In this document: positions 1 to 9,708 of the stretch, piece by piece
Layout: every line of letters begins with the position of its first letter
How positions within the stretch are numbered: the first letter of the stretch is position 1
Source of the DNA: Stagonosporopsis chrysanthemi
Taxonomy: Eukaryota > Ascomycota > Dothideomycetes > Pleosporales > Didymellaceae
Reading direction: 5' to 3'
DNA: 64,000 nt
NCBI GenBank assembly: GCA_022560025.1
Contig: JAFISE010000003.1
Location: 313,262-377,261 of the forward strand
The notes under the pieces: generated by a model
The model's database searches: none
The model's input: only the letters and a program-made list of their open reading frames with translations
What the model was told of the DNA's origin: nothing
Program-made: the position numbers and the translations under genes

Positions 1-768
1 GTTCATGACGACGCAGGTCCTACCTGCAATAAAAGCCCCTTGGAGGTGCACAGTGAACTCCGAGCAAAATTTGAGAAGGGACTGACCATTAACGATGGAT
101 ACGGTAGCATTTATGTCATGAGAGATGTGAACAAGCCCCACCGGTACAAAATTGGGAGAACAATGGAGACCAAAGTCCGCCTTCAGACCATCGGGCGCAA
201 CTGTGGCCTGGACCTCGAACTTGTTCACTACAGGACTGTGACGTTCTACAGCAAGACGGAAGCTCTTGTGCAGGCATATCTCTGGGATCTCTGTAGGCCC
301 TACGAGTGTGAATCCTGCAAAAAAAAGCACAAGGAGTGGTTCGAGATCTCCTGTGATCTTGCCAAAGCAGCTGTAGACAAGTGGGTCGATTTCATGACCC
401 ACGAGAGGCCGTATGACTCTGAGTTGAAAATTCTCCAGCCCTGTTGGTCGCAATGGCTCAGCCAGCACGATTTTACCTTTGCAGACGCCGACGTTGACGG
501 CCTGCGCGAGGAGTGGAATAAGTTCATGTCGCGCTCTGTACTCGATCACTTGAATTTCGAGTTCCAATCGGTCTGGGGTATAGTGTGGAGATTTTTTTGG
601 CCCGTGTATGCCACATTTGCCTGGACGACTACGTTTATCGCTTTTCGGCACCCGTTCGTGTTTGTCCTGATGGCAACGTCAGTTGTCGGTACCTTTATCA
701 GCATGAGGCACGACTTTCATCTCCCAAGGCGTGCTGCCGCCACGCCTACCAAGAAGAAAACGAAATAG
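1..768 (+). CDS. GIY-YIG/T5orf172-like protein with C-terminal membrane segments (5' partial)
   Basis: The reading frame is open from base 1 to the TAG at 766-768, so the start lies outside the window; an internal TTG is not the start. The N-terminal part has a pattern resembling the T5orf172/GIY-YIG fold (GSIYVMRDV near the start, then YKIGRT about 15 residues later), as in fungal proteins annotated as T5 Orf172 DNA-binding domain. A CxxC-like cluster (CESCKKKH) follows. The last 70 residues hold two hydrophobic stretches that look like membrane helices, then a basic tail. A nuclease-fold domain joined to a membrane anchor is odd; the function is unknown. Whether catalytic residues are complete cannot be judged because the N-terminus is missing. 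Confidence 0.65.
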   Translation, partial: VHDDAGPTCNKSPLEVHSELRAKFEKGLTINDGYGSIYVMRDVNKPHRYKIGRTMETKVRLQTIGRNCGLDLELVHYRTVTFYSKTEALVQAYLWDLCRPYECESCKKKHKEWFEISCDLAKAAVDKWVDFMTHERPYDSELKILQPCWSQWLSQHDFTFADADVDGLREEWNKFMSRSVLDHLNFEFQSVWGIVWRFFWPVYATFAWTTTFIAFRHPFVFVLMATSVVGTFISMRHDFHLPRRAAATPTKKKTK

Positions 769-1795
769 GGAAGAGCTTGGTTTCGAGGTAACTGGAGGTC
801 CAGCAGTGTGCTCAATTGCTGGGATCATGTTGGTGTTCAGGATGAACTCAGGCTGGGACGAAGCTGGGGTACATTGTGCGGGGAAGTGGCGCGCTGCACG
901 TCTCGGCGCATTTGTGCCAATTACAGCTAATGCATGATCGACGCGCAACAAAGGGTATCCATGCTGGTACGAGATGTGTTGGTATTTCAGATGAATTTAA
1001 GATTCAGTCCGAGCTTGTAAATGCTTGCCCTCCCTTGACTCGTACTCAAAAGCTGTGAGCATAGTCTTGAAGGTTTCTGAACACAACTCTTTGAACCGAT
1101 GACACCTGGACAAGTCTGATCTGGGATCCTCGAAATCAACAATACACCAATGCAGAGACACAAGCGTAGCTTAATCCGGTAGCCCCACATACCAGATTCT
1201 CCGTTGTGTAGCCCACTGAGCTAGTGCTCGTATCCCCCACACTGTTTCCGAAAGAGGCAATCATTTCGTGTTTCATACACAGCTTCCACCAATGACAGCA
1301 AACACGAAGGTCCATCTCCCATCACGGGCCCAAGCAAATGGCGATTCGCTGCAGCGCCGCCAATCTCCATATGGTCAAGGAAAGCTTCTCCTGTTCTCCC
1401 ATCTCTGCGTCTTAAAGGTGCTTCCATCAGGCCGAACACGGTCGCAGCATTTCATTTGTGGATGTCTCTGAAACACCCACGATCTGCACTCTCCTTTGAT
1501 TGGTGGATCTTTCGACCTCGAAAGTGCCGTATCCACACCTGCTTTGCACGTTACTCCTGGCGTCGATGCCAACCCTCAAACATCGCGCCGCCTTGACACC
1601 ATTAATCTATTTTCTATGTACATCACACTTGTCATTGAAAAAGGAGAAGATGAGCTCCAACAGGGATCCCTTCGCCCGATCGTGTAAACCATGTATAAGA
1701 ACGAGCCACAAGCTCGTCGGTCTCTCTGTACCCAGGTTCTCAAAGATTAGCGAAGGCAGTAATACTTTGTGCTATCCAACAATTACGTTTTCACC
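769..1795. other. Intergenic region without a recognised gene
   Basis: Only short overlapping frames without domain-like content are seen. The right end should hold the promoter of the acetylesterase gene. No tRNA or repeat was recognised. Confidence 0.6.
1694..1700 (+). promoter_or_regulatory. Possible TATA element of the acetylesterase gene
   Basis: TATAAGA lies about 100 bases before the ATG at 1796, a usual distance for a fungal TATA box. No transcript start is known. Confidence 0.35.
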
Positions 1796-2628
1796 ATGAA
1801 AACCCTCGCACTACTTTCCACTATCATTGCTGCGGTGTCAGCCGCCCCTGCAGCTGCAGCTGCAGCAACACCTAAGGTTCTAATCTGCTCTGATAGCACA
1901 ACGGCAAACTATGCTGAAGGTTCGGTTCTTCAAGGGTATTTGAGCACAGAATATCAATATGACCATCATTGCTGACTACCTGCTATAGCTGGGGCTATTA
2001 CCTCAAGAATTACCTGACCATCAGCGTGAGCAACCTCGCAGTAAATGGCCGATCTACAAGGTCATTCATCAACGAGGGAAAGTGGACATCACTGCTTGCC
2101 TCGACAAATGCCGGCGACTTCGTAATCATTGAAATGGGCCACAACGACGATGTCGACCCAACTACCGACACCAAAGATCGCGGTACCCTCCCCGGCAGTG
2201 GCGAAGAGACCGTTGTAGTCACCACCTCAACAGGCGCAAAAGAGACGGTCCATACCTTCGGCTGGTATCTCCGCAAGATGATCGCCGACGTTGAGGCTAA
2301 GCAAGCAGTTCCCATAATTTCGGGCATGGTTCCGAGGAACTACTGGAAAGGCGAGACACTGCAGGCCAGCTGGCCATTTGCCGATACTGCAAAGGAGGTG
2401 GCGCAAAAAGCTGGTGTTCAGTATGTCGATCACACCAAGTACTCGGTCGCTGCGTTCCAGGCTCTAGGCTCTATCAAGGCTAAGACGTACTTTCCGAATG
2501 ACAACACGCACACAAATCCCGCAGGAGCGCAGATCAATACCAAGACCTTTGCGCAGGGTGTTAAATGTGGAAGCACAATCAGCCTTTCTACGTATCTCAA
2601 CGCTGATGGAAAGGCTGTTTCCTGCTGA
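1796..2628 (+). CDS. Secreted rhamnogalacturonan acetylesterase-like SGNH hydrolase
   Basis: Two exons, 1796-1935 and 1989-2628, give 259 residues. The 53-nt intron starts GTATTT and ends CTATAG; joining it makes the GWGYYL segment expected after block I. The start MKTLALLSTIIAAVSAAPA is a signal peptide. SGNH blocks are visible: CSDSTTAN (nucleophile Ser, GDS variant), VNGRSTRSF (Gly), EMGHNDD (Asn block III) and the C-terminal NDNTHTNPAG carrying the catalytic Asp-His pair. The family (CE12-like) removes acetyl groups from the rhamnogalacturonan backbone of pectin, acting outside the cell on plant material. Block I reads CSDST rather than the GDST usual in the family. The gene stands alone; its expression is probably carbon-source dependent, which is inference. 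Confidence 0.88.
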
Positions 2629-3372
2629 TCGAGGTTGGAGACGGCGTTATGGAAGGCTTGACATGATGTTTGAGTGAAAGTATCAACATCACATAGTTTT
2701 GTTTTCTTAAGTTCAGAATGACAGCATTTCGAACATCTTCAATACTATCGATACAAAGTGGTACGTGTCCTATGGAGCAACGACAAAAACGTAGTCTGCC
2801 AAATTGGCAGAGGTGATGAAATCTTCGTTCGTGTTTATCTTCAGCATGAAATAACAAGACATTTTCCAAAAGCAGTACTGTTATTAGAACGTGCTTTTAT
2901 ATGCTGTGTGGAGTCAGCACTAGGTACCACAGTACCGACCACCAGTTTTCGCACAGCATCAAGATACGGGCCAAAATTGGGGAAATAACCCTCAACTTTT
3001 GGACCCCGGGGCAGATGCCATCTAGGAAAATCTGTATTATTTTGTCCCTAGAACTCGCAGCTTTGATTCAACTATTCTGTTGGTACAAATGCATCAATAA
3101 AGCCATTTCCTACCTTTCCACTTCCCGGTCTAATCCACCTCAGCTTGCACTGATTCGACCTAATATGTCACTCGGCTCGAGTATGTAGCTCTGGCGCATA
3201 CATGAAGCTGCTTCAGAACCCGCTAGAAGGGCACAGGTGAGTATAATTTTTCCTGTACCGGCTTATCAATCAGCTTTTGTTCAGTGTAGTACACCATATG
3301 TCGAGGCCTCATGCTTAAGTTCCAAATGCTCTGCCTCAATAAAACCTAATCGAATTTTCCCGGTCATGATTC
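2629..3372. other. Intergenic region without a recognised gene
   Basis: AT-richer sequence between convergent genes. Short frames at 2597-2869 and 2758-3188 show no domain or splice support. Confidence 0.6.
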
Positions 3373-4356
3373 TCATCTAGTTCCCTTTGGAGTATCTATG
3401 TATTGCACCTGTCGCGAGAGCTCAATGGGCTCCATGTTGACATGATGTCCACTGTACATCTCGACCGGACCGTGATTGCCGCCCCAGTGATAAATCTGCT
3501 TGTCACCTCCCGAGTTGCGCGTATGTAGCGTGGAATCGTCTACAAATTCGTTCCAGCCGTGGTTAGCGTGACCTGGAGGCGCCACCGCCTGTCCTCTATC
3601 TCCATGCTTCCGTCGTATGAGCACGGTTCCAAGGATTGTCAAGCAGATGACAACGAGGACCCCAATGACTCCTCCCACTATAGCCCCAATGTTCATCGGC
3701 TCTGGCTTAGAAGAAGCAAAGATCGGGTTTGATGTGGAAGTTGTAGTTAAGGGATCCGCAGCGGAGCTAGAGCTTGACAGAGAAACAGAAGATGTTTCGA
3801 CAACTGTGACTGTTGGTCGCAAGACTAGGCTGTTCGACGAGCTAGTGGATAGAGAGGTCGTACTCGATGATGTCGTTGTTTCCACCGCAATGTTTGGAGC
3901 TGGGAAAAGCCTATCGGTTCGAGCTTCTGCTCCGCATGCAATGTACTCGTAGGATTGATCAGGGCCATTGATCAACAGCACAGTGGAACAAAACTGTGAG
4001 CGTTCGCTACTAATTCTTGGTTTTAAAAACACTTCCGTCATCTGATAGGCTATGGAATTTATGACTGACCATGAGAATGTGGTGATGTCCGCTCGATCAG
4101 ACAGGCGGCCACAGCCCTCAGTGCACGAATGACTGTCCACACACACACCAGCTAGACCACAATCCTGCGCTGATCTTACAGTTGTTGGACAAAATCCCCA
4201 TAATCCATTGGCAGTATCCACGCGGCATCCATAGCCAGGCTGTGCTGTTCGAGCACCTTGGGGGTCGCCGTCCTTGTATCCACACGTTGTTGCACACGAA
4301 GCTGTCGCTATGCTCAAAATGAAAAGACTTGCAATATTGAGCATCTCAAGGGGCAT
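3373..4356 (-). CDS. Cys-rich type I membrane protein, fungal surface type
   Basis: A single exon of 327 residues starts at the ATG at 4356. The order is: signal peptide (residues 1-22, ending in TASCA), a Cys-rich ectodomain to about residue 145 with ten or more Cys, a Ser/Thr-rich low-complexity stalk (about 155-215), one membrane helix after PEPMNIGAIVGGVIGVLVV (about residue 225), then RRKHGD and a cytosolic tail of roughly 75 residues. This is the layout of many fungal surface or sensor-like proteins such as the Wsc/Mid2 style, but the ectodomain is not a WSC domain that I can recognise. The function is unknown; cell-surface location is inferred from the topology. Confidence 0.75.
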   Translation of the reverse strand: MPLEMLNIASLFILSIATASCATTCGYKDGDPQGARTAQPGYGCRVDTANGLWGFCPTTVRSAQDCGLAGVCVDSHSCTEGCGRLSDRADITTFSWSVINSIAYQMTEVFLKPRISSERSQFCSTVLLINGPDQSYEYIACGAEARTDRLFPAPNIAVETTTSSSTTSLSTSSSNSLVLRPTVTVVETSSVSLSSSSSAADPLTTTSTSNPIFASSKPEPMNIGAIVGGVIGVLVVICLTILGTVLIRRKHGDRGQAVAPPGHANHGWNEFVDDSTLHTRNSGGDKQIYHWGGNHGPVEMYSGHHVNMEPIELSRQVQYIDTPKGTR

Positions 4357-4817
4357 GAATGAGCGTAGGACAAATGATGGTAGTGTTCAGAGCTGGGTGA
4401 CAGAGTGGGGAACCCTATGATAATACACCATCTGTGCAGTTGTTAATTTCCACAACTATGCCGCAGTCTCCCAGACCTAGCACATATTGTACATGAACAG
4501 AATCTTTGTGCAGCGTTCCATCGATCTTGTAACGCCTGTGCACTGTTGGCAAACAGGGCTGCGTGATACGTACTCTACGCGCTCGCTTAATCTCCGGATT
4601 TATTGATATTATGTTTGGAGATAACAGGTGGGTCAAATGTGTGTGCTCATAGTACGCGTCCGTGCAGCTCCGCATCGAAGTTATTAGCAAGCGGCACAGT
4701 CGATCGTATATGCAGGTGCCGTCAGCTTGAACTCCTTCGAGGTCCTGTAGGCGGTTCTTTGTGAGAACCTTCACGCAACAAACGTTTTCCTAACAATCGA
4801 GGGACTTGTCTTCCCTT

Positions 4818-6240
4818 ATGGCTAGCTTAAGAAGCTTGCAGTCGCTTTTCAAAGCCATCCCCTTACTTGCAGCTATCCTCCTTCTCGTCCTTGGATTCGG
4901 GTTTATCCAGTACAGCGACCGTGTCACATGGACAAAATCCATTAGTGACGCAAAGAACCTCAATCATCCTTCAAAGGGTCGGTAGTCCACTTTTTCTAGT
5001 TTCCTTGAATGAATCCAAGAGCTTATTGTTATCAGAGGGATCGGGCGCCGTGCACACTACCACTTTGCCGCCCACCACTACTTCAACTGGTCTGCCGAGC
5101 AAAGAAAATAGCACTCTGCTCGCGCAAGCACCAGCATATATTCAAGCCATCTTGAACTCATCAGATCCAAATTTCGCTCGTCTAGAGTGTCCACAGCCGG
5201 ATGTCCACCGTTATGCTTACCTAGGACGCGCACCGGATCACTCTGAAGCCTCACAGCATCCCAAGTTCTTTTTCGCGCTCGATCTACACCAATGCGTCAA
5301 ACTACTTTCACGATTGTTAGGTTCGATCCTAGAAACGATCACGTTTCTCGGTCCAGAGAACTGCGTGCTTTCCATTGTTGAAGGCCGATCCAGTGATGGC
5401 ACCTTTTAAGTCCTGAACGAGCTTCGCCCCAGCTTACAAACCCTTGGTGTGAAGTACTTCTTTCAGGCAAGCGACATCAATCCCACGGCCCCAGGAGGAG
5501 GTCGCATCGAAGCCCTCGCAGACCTACGGAACCTCGCCTTGCAGGACCTTCTCACTTACCCAGCGCATTACGACCCAGACACCACCATCATCTTTCTTAA
5601 CGACATCGCGCTTTGCATGGAGGATATTCTAGAGCTAATCCATCAGCGCAAATTTCAAGGCGCCGATCAGACATGTGCCATGGACTGGACATACGTTGGC
5701 CTAAACCCGACCTTCTACGATATTTGGATTGCGCGCGGTATGACGGGCGATACATTCTTTAGAATTCCCGAAGATGGGAGCTGGGACTTCGCCTGGAATC
5801 TCTTCTGGAACGACAATAAAGCACATGCACGACTTGCCGCAGCTGAACCCTTTCAGGTGTTCGCGTGCTGGAACGGCGTCACCGCATTCACTGCAAAGCC
5901 ACTGTTGGGGGGATCCATCAAGTTCAGGGCACGTGGACCAGGGGAATGCTTCCAGGGCGAGCCTAAACTATTTGCGAAGGATATGTGGGCAAAGGGATAC
6001 GGCAAGATTGCGGTCGTGCCGAGTGTGAATGTGGAGTACAGCGACGAGGCGGCGAAGAAGATCAAGGCGCTCAAAGGTTATGTGGCGAGACATGTCGCGA
6101 ACGAAAGGGACGAAAAGAAAATTGAGTGGGAGGCGCAGCCACCGGAGAAAGTGAAGTGCATGCCAGATTATCAGCACCAGACCTTTGTTGACTGGGACGA
6201 AGGACTGAGGCCCAGAGTTGCGGTGGAGGCAGGAACATGA
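4818..6240 (+). pseudogene. CAP59/Cmt1-type alpha-1,3-mannosyltransferase interrupted by an in-frame stop
   Basis: The ATG at 4818 opens a type II membrane anchor (short N-terminus, helix around residues 14-31, then a lumenal part). That frame closes at 4984, and the family sequence resumes one frame over, so an intron of 3n+1 bases is needed; 4978-5035 fits in length and phase but its donor is poor. From there to 6240 the frame reads like the CAP59 mannosyltransferase family: SIVEGRSSDG, LGVKYFFQASDI, FLNDIALCMEDILELI, CAMDWTYV, FRARGPGECFQGEPKL. A TAA at 5407-5409 sits in the same frame inside this conserved core, with family-like sequence directly on both sides. In related fungi the enzyme adds mannose in the secretory pathway. 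A sequencing error is the alternative to true loss. Confidence 0.65.
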
Positions 6241-6426
6241 GAGAAAGTGCGCACATTTTGAATCAACGGTAGGTCCAGAAATTCTGAAAGCCTCTGTACA
6301 GAATGTGCATAGTTAGAGCAAATGCTTGTATATGCAGGATTTTGAGAAGATACCAGACATAAGCTTTCGAGTCACTGAATCAGTGCGCGACCAGAGGCAA
6401 AGAACTGAACTTGCAGACTAACCTGA

Positions 6427-8165
6427 CTACAGCTTCTCCATTGCAGCGTCTAGTGCATCGAGCACATCGCCGATGCGCTCCTTCTGCTTCTTGAAGATGG
6501 CTTTGATTTCTGGATTCTTGATATACATGCGTGCTCCTAATATCCACTTGAGCTTGAAGTATGCTTGTCTGGCACTGTCAACAGTAGGTCGTGCTTGTGG
6601 TACCTTACTTGTCTTTTTAGTGCCAACAATAAGGTCGGTCATTCCTGTGGAGATCCTATCGGGCTTGCCCTTGCCGCCGATCTTCTTCGATGTTTTATCG
6701 CCATATATTGCACCAGTACTCTTAGCTGTCCATATCTATGTTCAAGCTCGTTGTCAGAATATCGTTCTATGACGTGAATGATGCAGAAGAGTTTTACCTG
6801 AGCTTTGGCTGGCGAGTTTACAGCCGTGTGTAGCCACACAAATTCTTCCTCAAAATTTCCTTTGCCTGGGTATGCATATTTCAGATGGTCCATTGCGTTC
6901 AATTCTTTCTTATCGTCTGGCTTCAGCTTGAACACCGGGGAATTCGCACCTTCCCAAGTCGCCTTCCAATATTGGCAGAACCGGACTTTTGAAGTCTTTG
7001 TTAAATCCGGGTTATTAAACCTTTCGTCTGCTTTCCTGATCTCGACCCAATCAAAGAATTTAGTCACAACCTGCTATTCTAGGACATGCTCAACCTGATA
7101 GTTTGCACGCTTCAAACCCCTGGCCTCTTTATTTTCTCCTGCAAAGGCCAAGGCGTCGCAAGCTGTAGGATCAGTAAAGTGGTAGAACTTTGCATTGGCA
7201 GGCTACATAGAAGCAGGGATATCAGCAAAATCACCCACAAGGTAACATCGTATACGTACCATCTTAGCAGGCTCTGGATAATCCAATGCACTGAACGTTG
7301 CAACTCCACACCCCAACCCGTCCTTTGATGTGCGTTCTTCCAAGTCTATCATGCTGCGACGGCTTGTAATGCTGCCAACATACAAGTCGTGTCTGGCCAT
7401 TGATGCTGCACCACCCGAAAGCGCTTCATTCTGTTGTAGTTCCAGTGATTCTGCCACTACATCTTGCAATGCCAACTCGTAGATCTGCTTGCAGCTTTTG
7501 GTAGGAGTGGCTTTAGATGGCGAGGACGGATTTGGCCTCAATAGCGTTGGCTTCGGAGTTGGCGTGGGATTTGGTGTCGGCCCAGGTTTTTTAATAGGTA
7601 ACGGCGTTGGGCTTGACTTAATTGTTGGAGGTTTGTTCGGCCTAGCTGGCTTTTTCGTTACTGCTCGGCTTTTGAGCCCTTTGGGCCCCATAATGCCCAA
7701 GAGGTCATCCACGCCATCTTTATCATCCAAAAAATCTCTTCCCTTGATGGGAGTCTTGTTCAAGACATCGTGGCGTTTTTCATAATCGTCTCGGTCGATC
7801 TTGTATGTTATCCCATCCTCAACCTGAAGTTCTCCGCCACGAAGACTCTGGTCTACATGGCATTGATCAATGATAGCAGCGAAAGACTCGGTGCACTCTT
7901 CGACGCTCTGCAAAACTCCTCCAGTGATCTGGAGAGTGACTCTATCACCCTTGTGAACGAGAGTATCTTTACTTTTGATGTTAAGAGTTTCACCACAGAA
8001 TTCTACCACGTCGCCTTCCAGCGCCGCCTGCAGCCGGAGAAGATCGGTACGGGAGGATTCTCTCGAGCTTAACGGGTAGTAGGTATGGCATATAGGTTCC
8101 GCATGGGCGGAGAGTATACGCAGGCTCAAAAGAGCTGTAGGGACGAACAGACCCGCTGTACGCAT
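6427..8165 (-). pseudogene. Secreted protein related to chitinase-associated regions, with in-frame stop
   Basis: Three exons fit in phase: 8165-7260, 7202-6798 and 6735-6427. Intron 1 (57 nt) begins GTACGT and ends TGTAG; intron 2 (62 nt) begins GTAAAA and ends CATAG. The ATG at 8165 starts a signal peptide (MRTAGLFVPTALLSLRILSA), followed by a Cys-containing N-domain, then a Pro/Lys/Thr linker. The second half has FYHFTDPTACDALAF and YQVEHVLE, which recall the region next to class V chitinase/killer-toxin-like proteins; this is memory of the family, not a search. A TAG at 7076-7074 falls directly after EHVLE, and the same frame stays open for 92 more codons and splices correctly into exon 3. 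A Trp codon (TGG) is the simplest original. Confidence 0.55.
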
Positions 8166-8343
8166 ATCGAACAATCTTACTTATATATAGCTGGTTATGT
8201 GGGCTCTCCTCATCTTAAAGGAGCAACACGTAGACTACAATGGAGGTTCCACTATCTATCACTCCTGTAACGCCACATCTAGACGCCCAAGTACGCATGC
8301 TTTCAAAGTGATTCATCCCGTAATCACACTGAGCTCACAGCCT

Positions 8344-9708
8344 CTAAGCTGCTACAACACCCCGTTGTACATACTCCGGCTCCCCAGCCTCAGACACTGG
8401 CGTGGATGGCACCGTGGGTGGCATCGAGCTGCCGGACGCAATACTCGAGCCTGCCGAAGCAACACTCGAGCCAATCGTGGAGTACCGAGCGAGCGAGCCC
8501 GTAGTAGAAGACGTCCTCGATAGCGCATATACACTCTCATAATCCGGAGCAAACTCCCTCGAAGGCTCACGCGGCGTGTACATGGGTAGCGGCTCAACCT
8601 CTTCTCCGGCTTCCAGTGGCGTCGGCATCGATGATCGTGGCGGACGAGGCAGAATCTCGAGGGGTGCACTGTGCCGCACTGTGAAAGCCTGGTCACCATA
8701 CTTCAGGCCAACGACGACGCCGAGCATGTATCGGCGCGTGATGGTGTAGGTTTTGAATGTCGGAACGCACTCTGCATCGTTGACGAGGCGGAAGTTGGAG
8801 GTCAGAGCGCGGGTTTTGTTAAAAGGGAGTGGTTTGTTCATGTCGGATCTTGTGATGCAATTTACGTGCTTGGAGACAACATCTTCGGGTTGCGTGAGTG
8901 TGTGGCCGCACATTGTGGTTGAGTAGGTTGAAATTGTGACGCACAGGGAGTCGATGGTGCATTCGGCTTGTGCCTCATTCATACGATCCCGTGTGTTTAG
9001 CAAAGAAATAGAGAGTGGGATGTGTTGTCCTGGAGCAATCTTTTCGGGATAGGATATCGTAGGCACGATGCTTGGTGGCTTGTCTGTTGACCGTCGCAAA
9101 ACCTTATCAACTGTCGAGCGGGGGTCGCTCTTCCTAGAAGGTTTCCATGTCTGACCGTAAAGGACACCAGTTGTCAGATTGGGTTCCCGGGGCAGGCTCT
9201 GATAAGAGATTGGGCGGTAGGCCAGCATCTGCTTCACCTTTCTTACGTCCTTGGATCCCGTCATAACAAGTCGTGCTTGGATGTAATAGGATATTTGGGC
9301 CGCGCCTCCAGGCACACTGGTCTTCAATTGAAACGAGGGCGGCAATGGATGTGGCTCTCTCAAGTAGTGGGCACCACGTGTGAGTCGTTTGTACGATTGT
9401 TGCGTTGCGTCCGGAAATGTGAACTCGAAGGACCACGAGTACTTGTTTGGATTGAGAGTTGATCGAGGTACCACCTCTCGCTCTTGATGAAAGAAGCGTA
9501 TCCTCTCCTCAAACTCGTTCCTTGTATTGGAGTCGTGGGCACGCCTTGTCGTTTTCGTTACGCAGCTGCCAGCGAAGACAAGTTTGAAGGATTCAATATG
9601 CTCCTGCTCTTCCGCAATAAAAGCCACCCTCCCAGTGACTTTCTCGCCACGACGATACACCCTATCACCATCACCATCGATCAGAACGCGCAATGTTGGT
9701 ACGGCCAT
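8344..9708 (-). CDS. Arrestin-like N-domain protein
   Basis: A single exon of 454 residues starts at the ATG at 9708. The N-terminal half begins LRVLIDGDGDRVYRRGEKVTG, the usual start of a fungal arrestin_N beta-sandwich, and continues with ESFKLVFAG and a YSWSFEFTFP strand. A second beta-rich part has ISYPEKIAPGQHIPLSISLLN. The tail is Ser/Thr-rich with LPMY near residue 374, a possible weak WW-binding motif. Arrestin-related proteins link Rsp5/Nedd4 ubiquitin ligases to plasma-membrane cargo, but many fungal members of this short class are uncharacterised, so an adaptor role here is inference. It lies tail-to-head behind the secreted-protein gene. Confidence 0.8.
   Translation of the reverse strand: MAVPTLRVLIDGDGDRVYRRGEKVTGRVAFIAEEQEHIESFKLVFAGSCVTKTTRRAHDSNTRNEFEERIRFFHQEREVVPRSTLNPNKYSWSFEFTFPDATQQSYKRLTRGAHYLREPHPLPPSFQLKTSVPGGAAQISYYIQARLVMTGSKDVRKVKQMLAYRPISYQSLPREPNLTTGVLYGQTWKPSRKSDPRSTVDKVLRRSTDKPPSIVPTISYPEKIAPGQHIPLSISLLNTRDRMNEAQAECTIDSLCVTISTYSTTMCGHTLTQPEDVVSKHVNCITRSDMNKPLPFNKTRALTSNFRLVNDAECVPTFKTYTITRRYMLGVVVGLKYGDQAFTVRHSAPLEILPRPPRSSMPTPLEAGEEVEPLPMYTPREPSREFAPDYESVYALSRTSSTTGSLARYSTIGSSVASAGSSIASGSSMPPTVPSTPVSEAGEPEYVQRGVVAA

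Noticed and set aside
1190..1245. TAGCTCAGTGGG on the minus strand, like a tRNA D-arm
   Set aside because: No acceptor stem, anticodon arm or GTTCRANYC T-arm follows at the right spacing.
4415..4774. Minus-strand frame of 119 codons next to the CAP59-type gene
   Set aside because: It has an ATG and moderate composition but no recognisable domain, signal or splice context, and sits where the neighbour's promoter is expected.
5351..5410. A 60-base GT..AG stretch that would remove the TAA at 5407
   Set aside because: It would delete the conserved SIVEGRSSDG core and has a poor donor.
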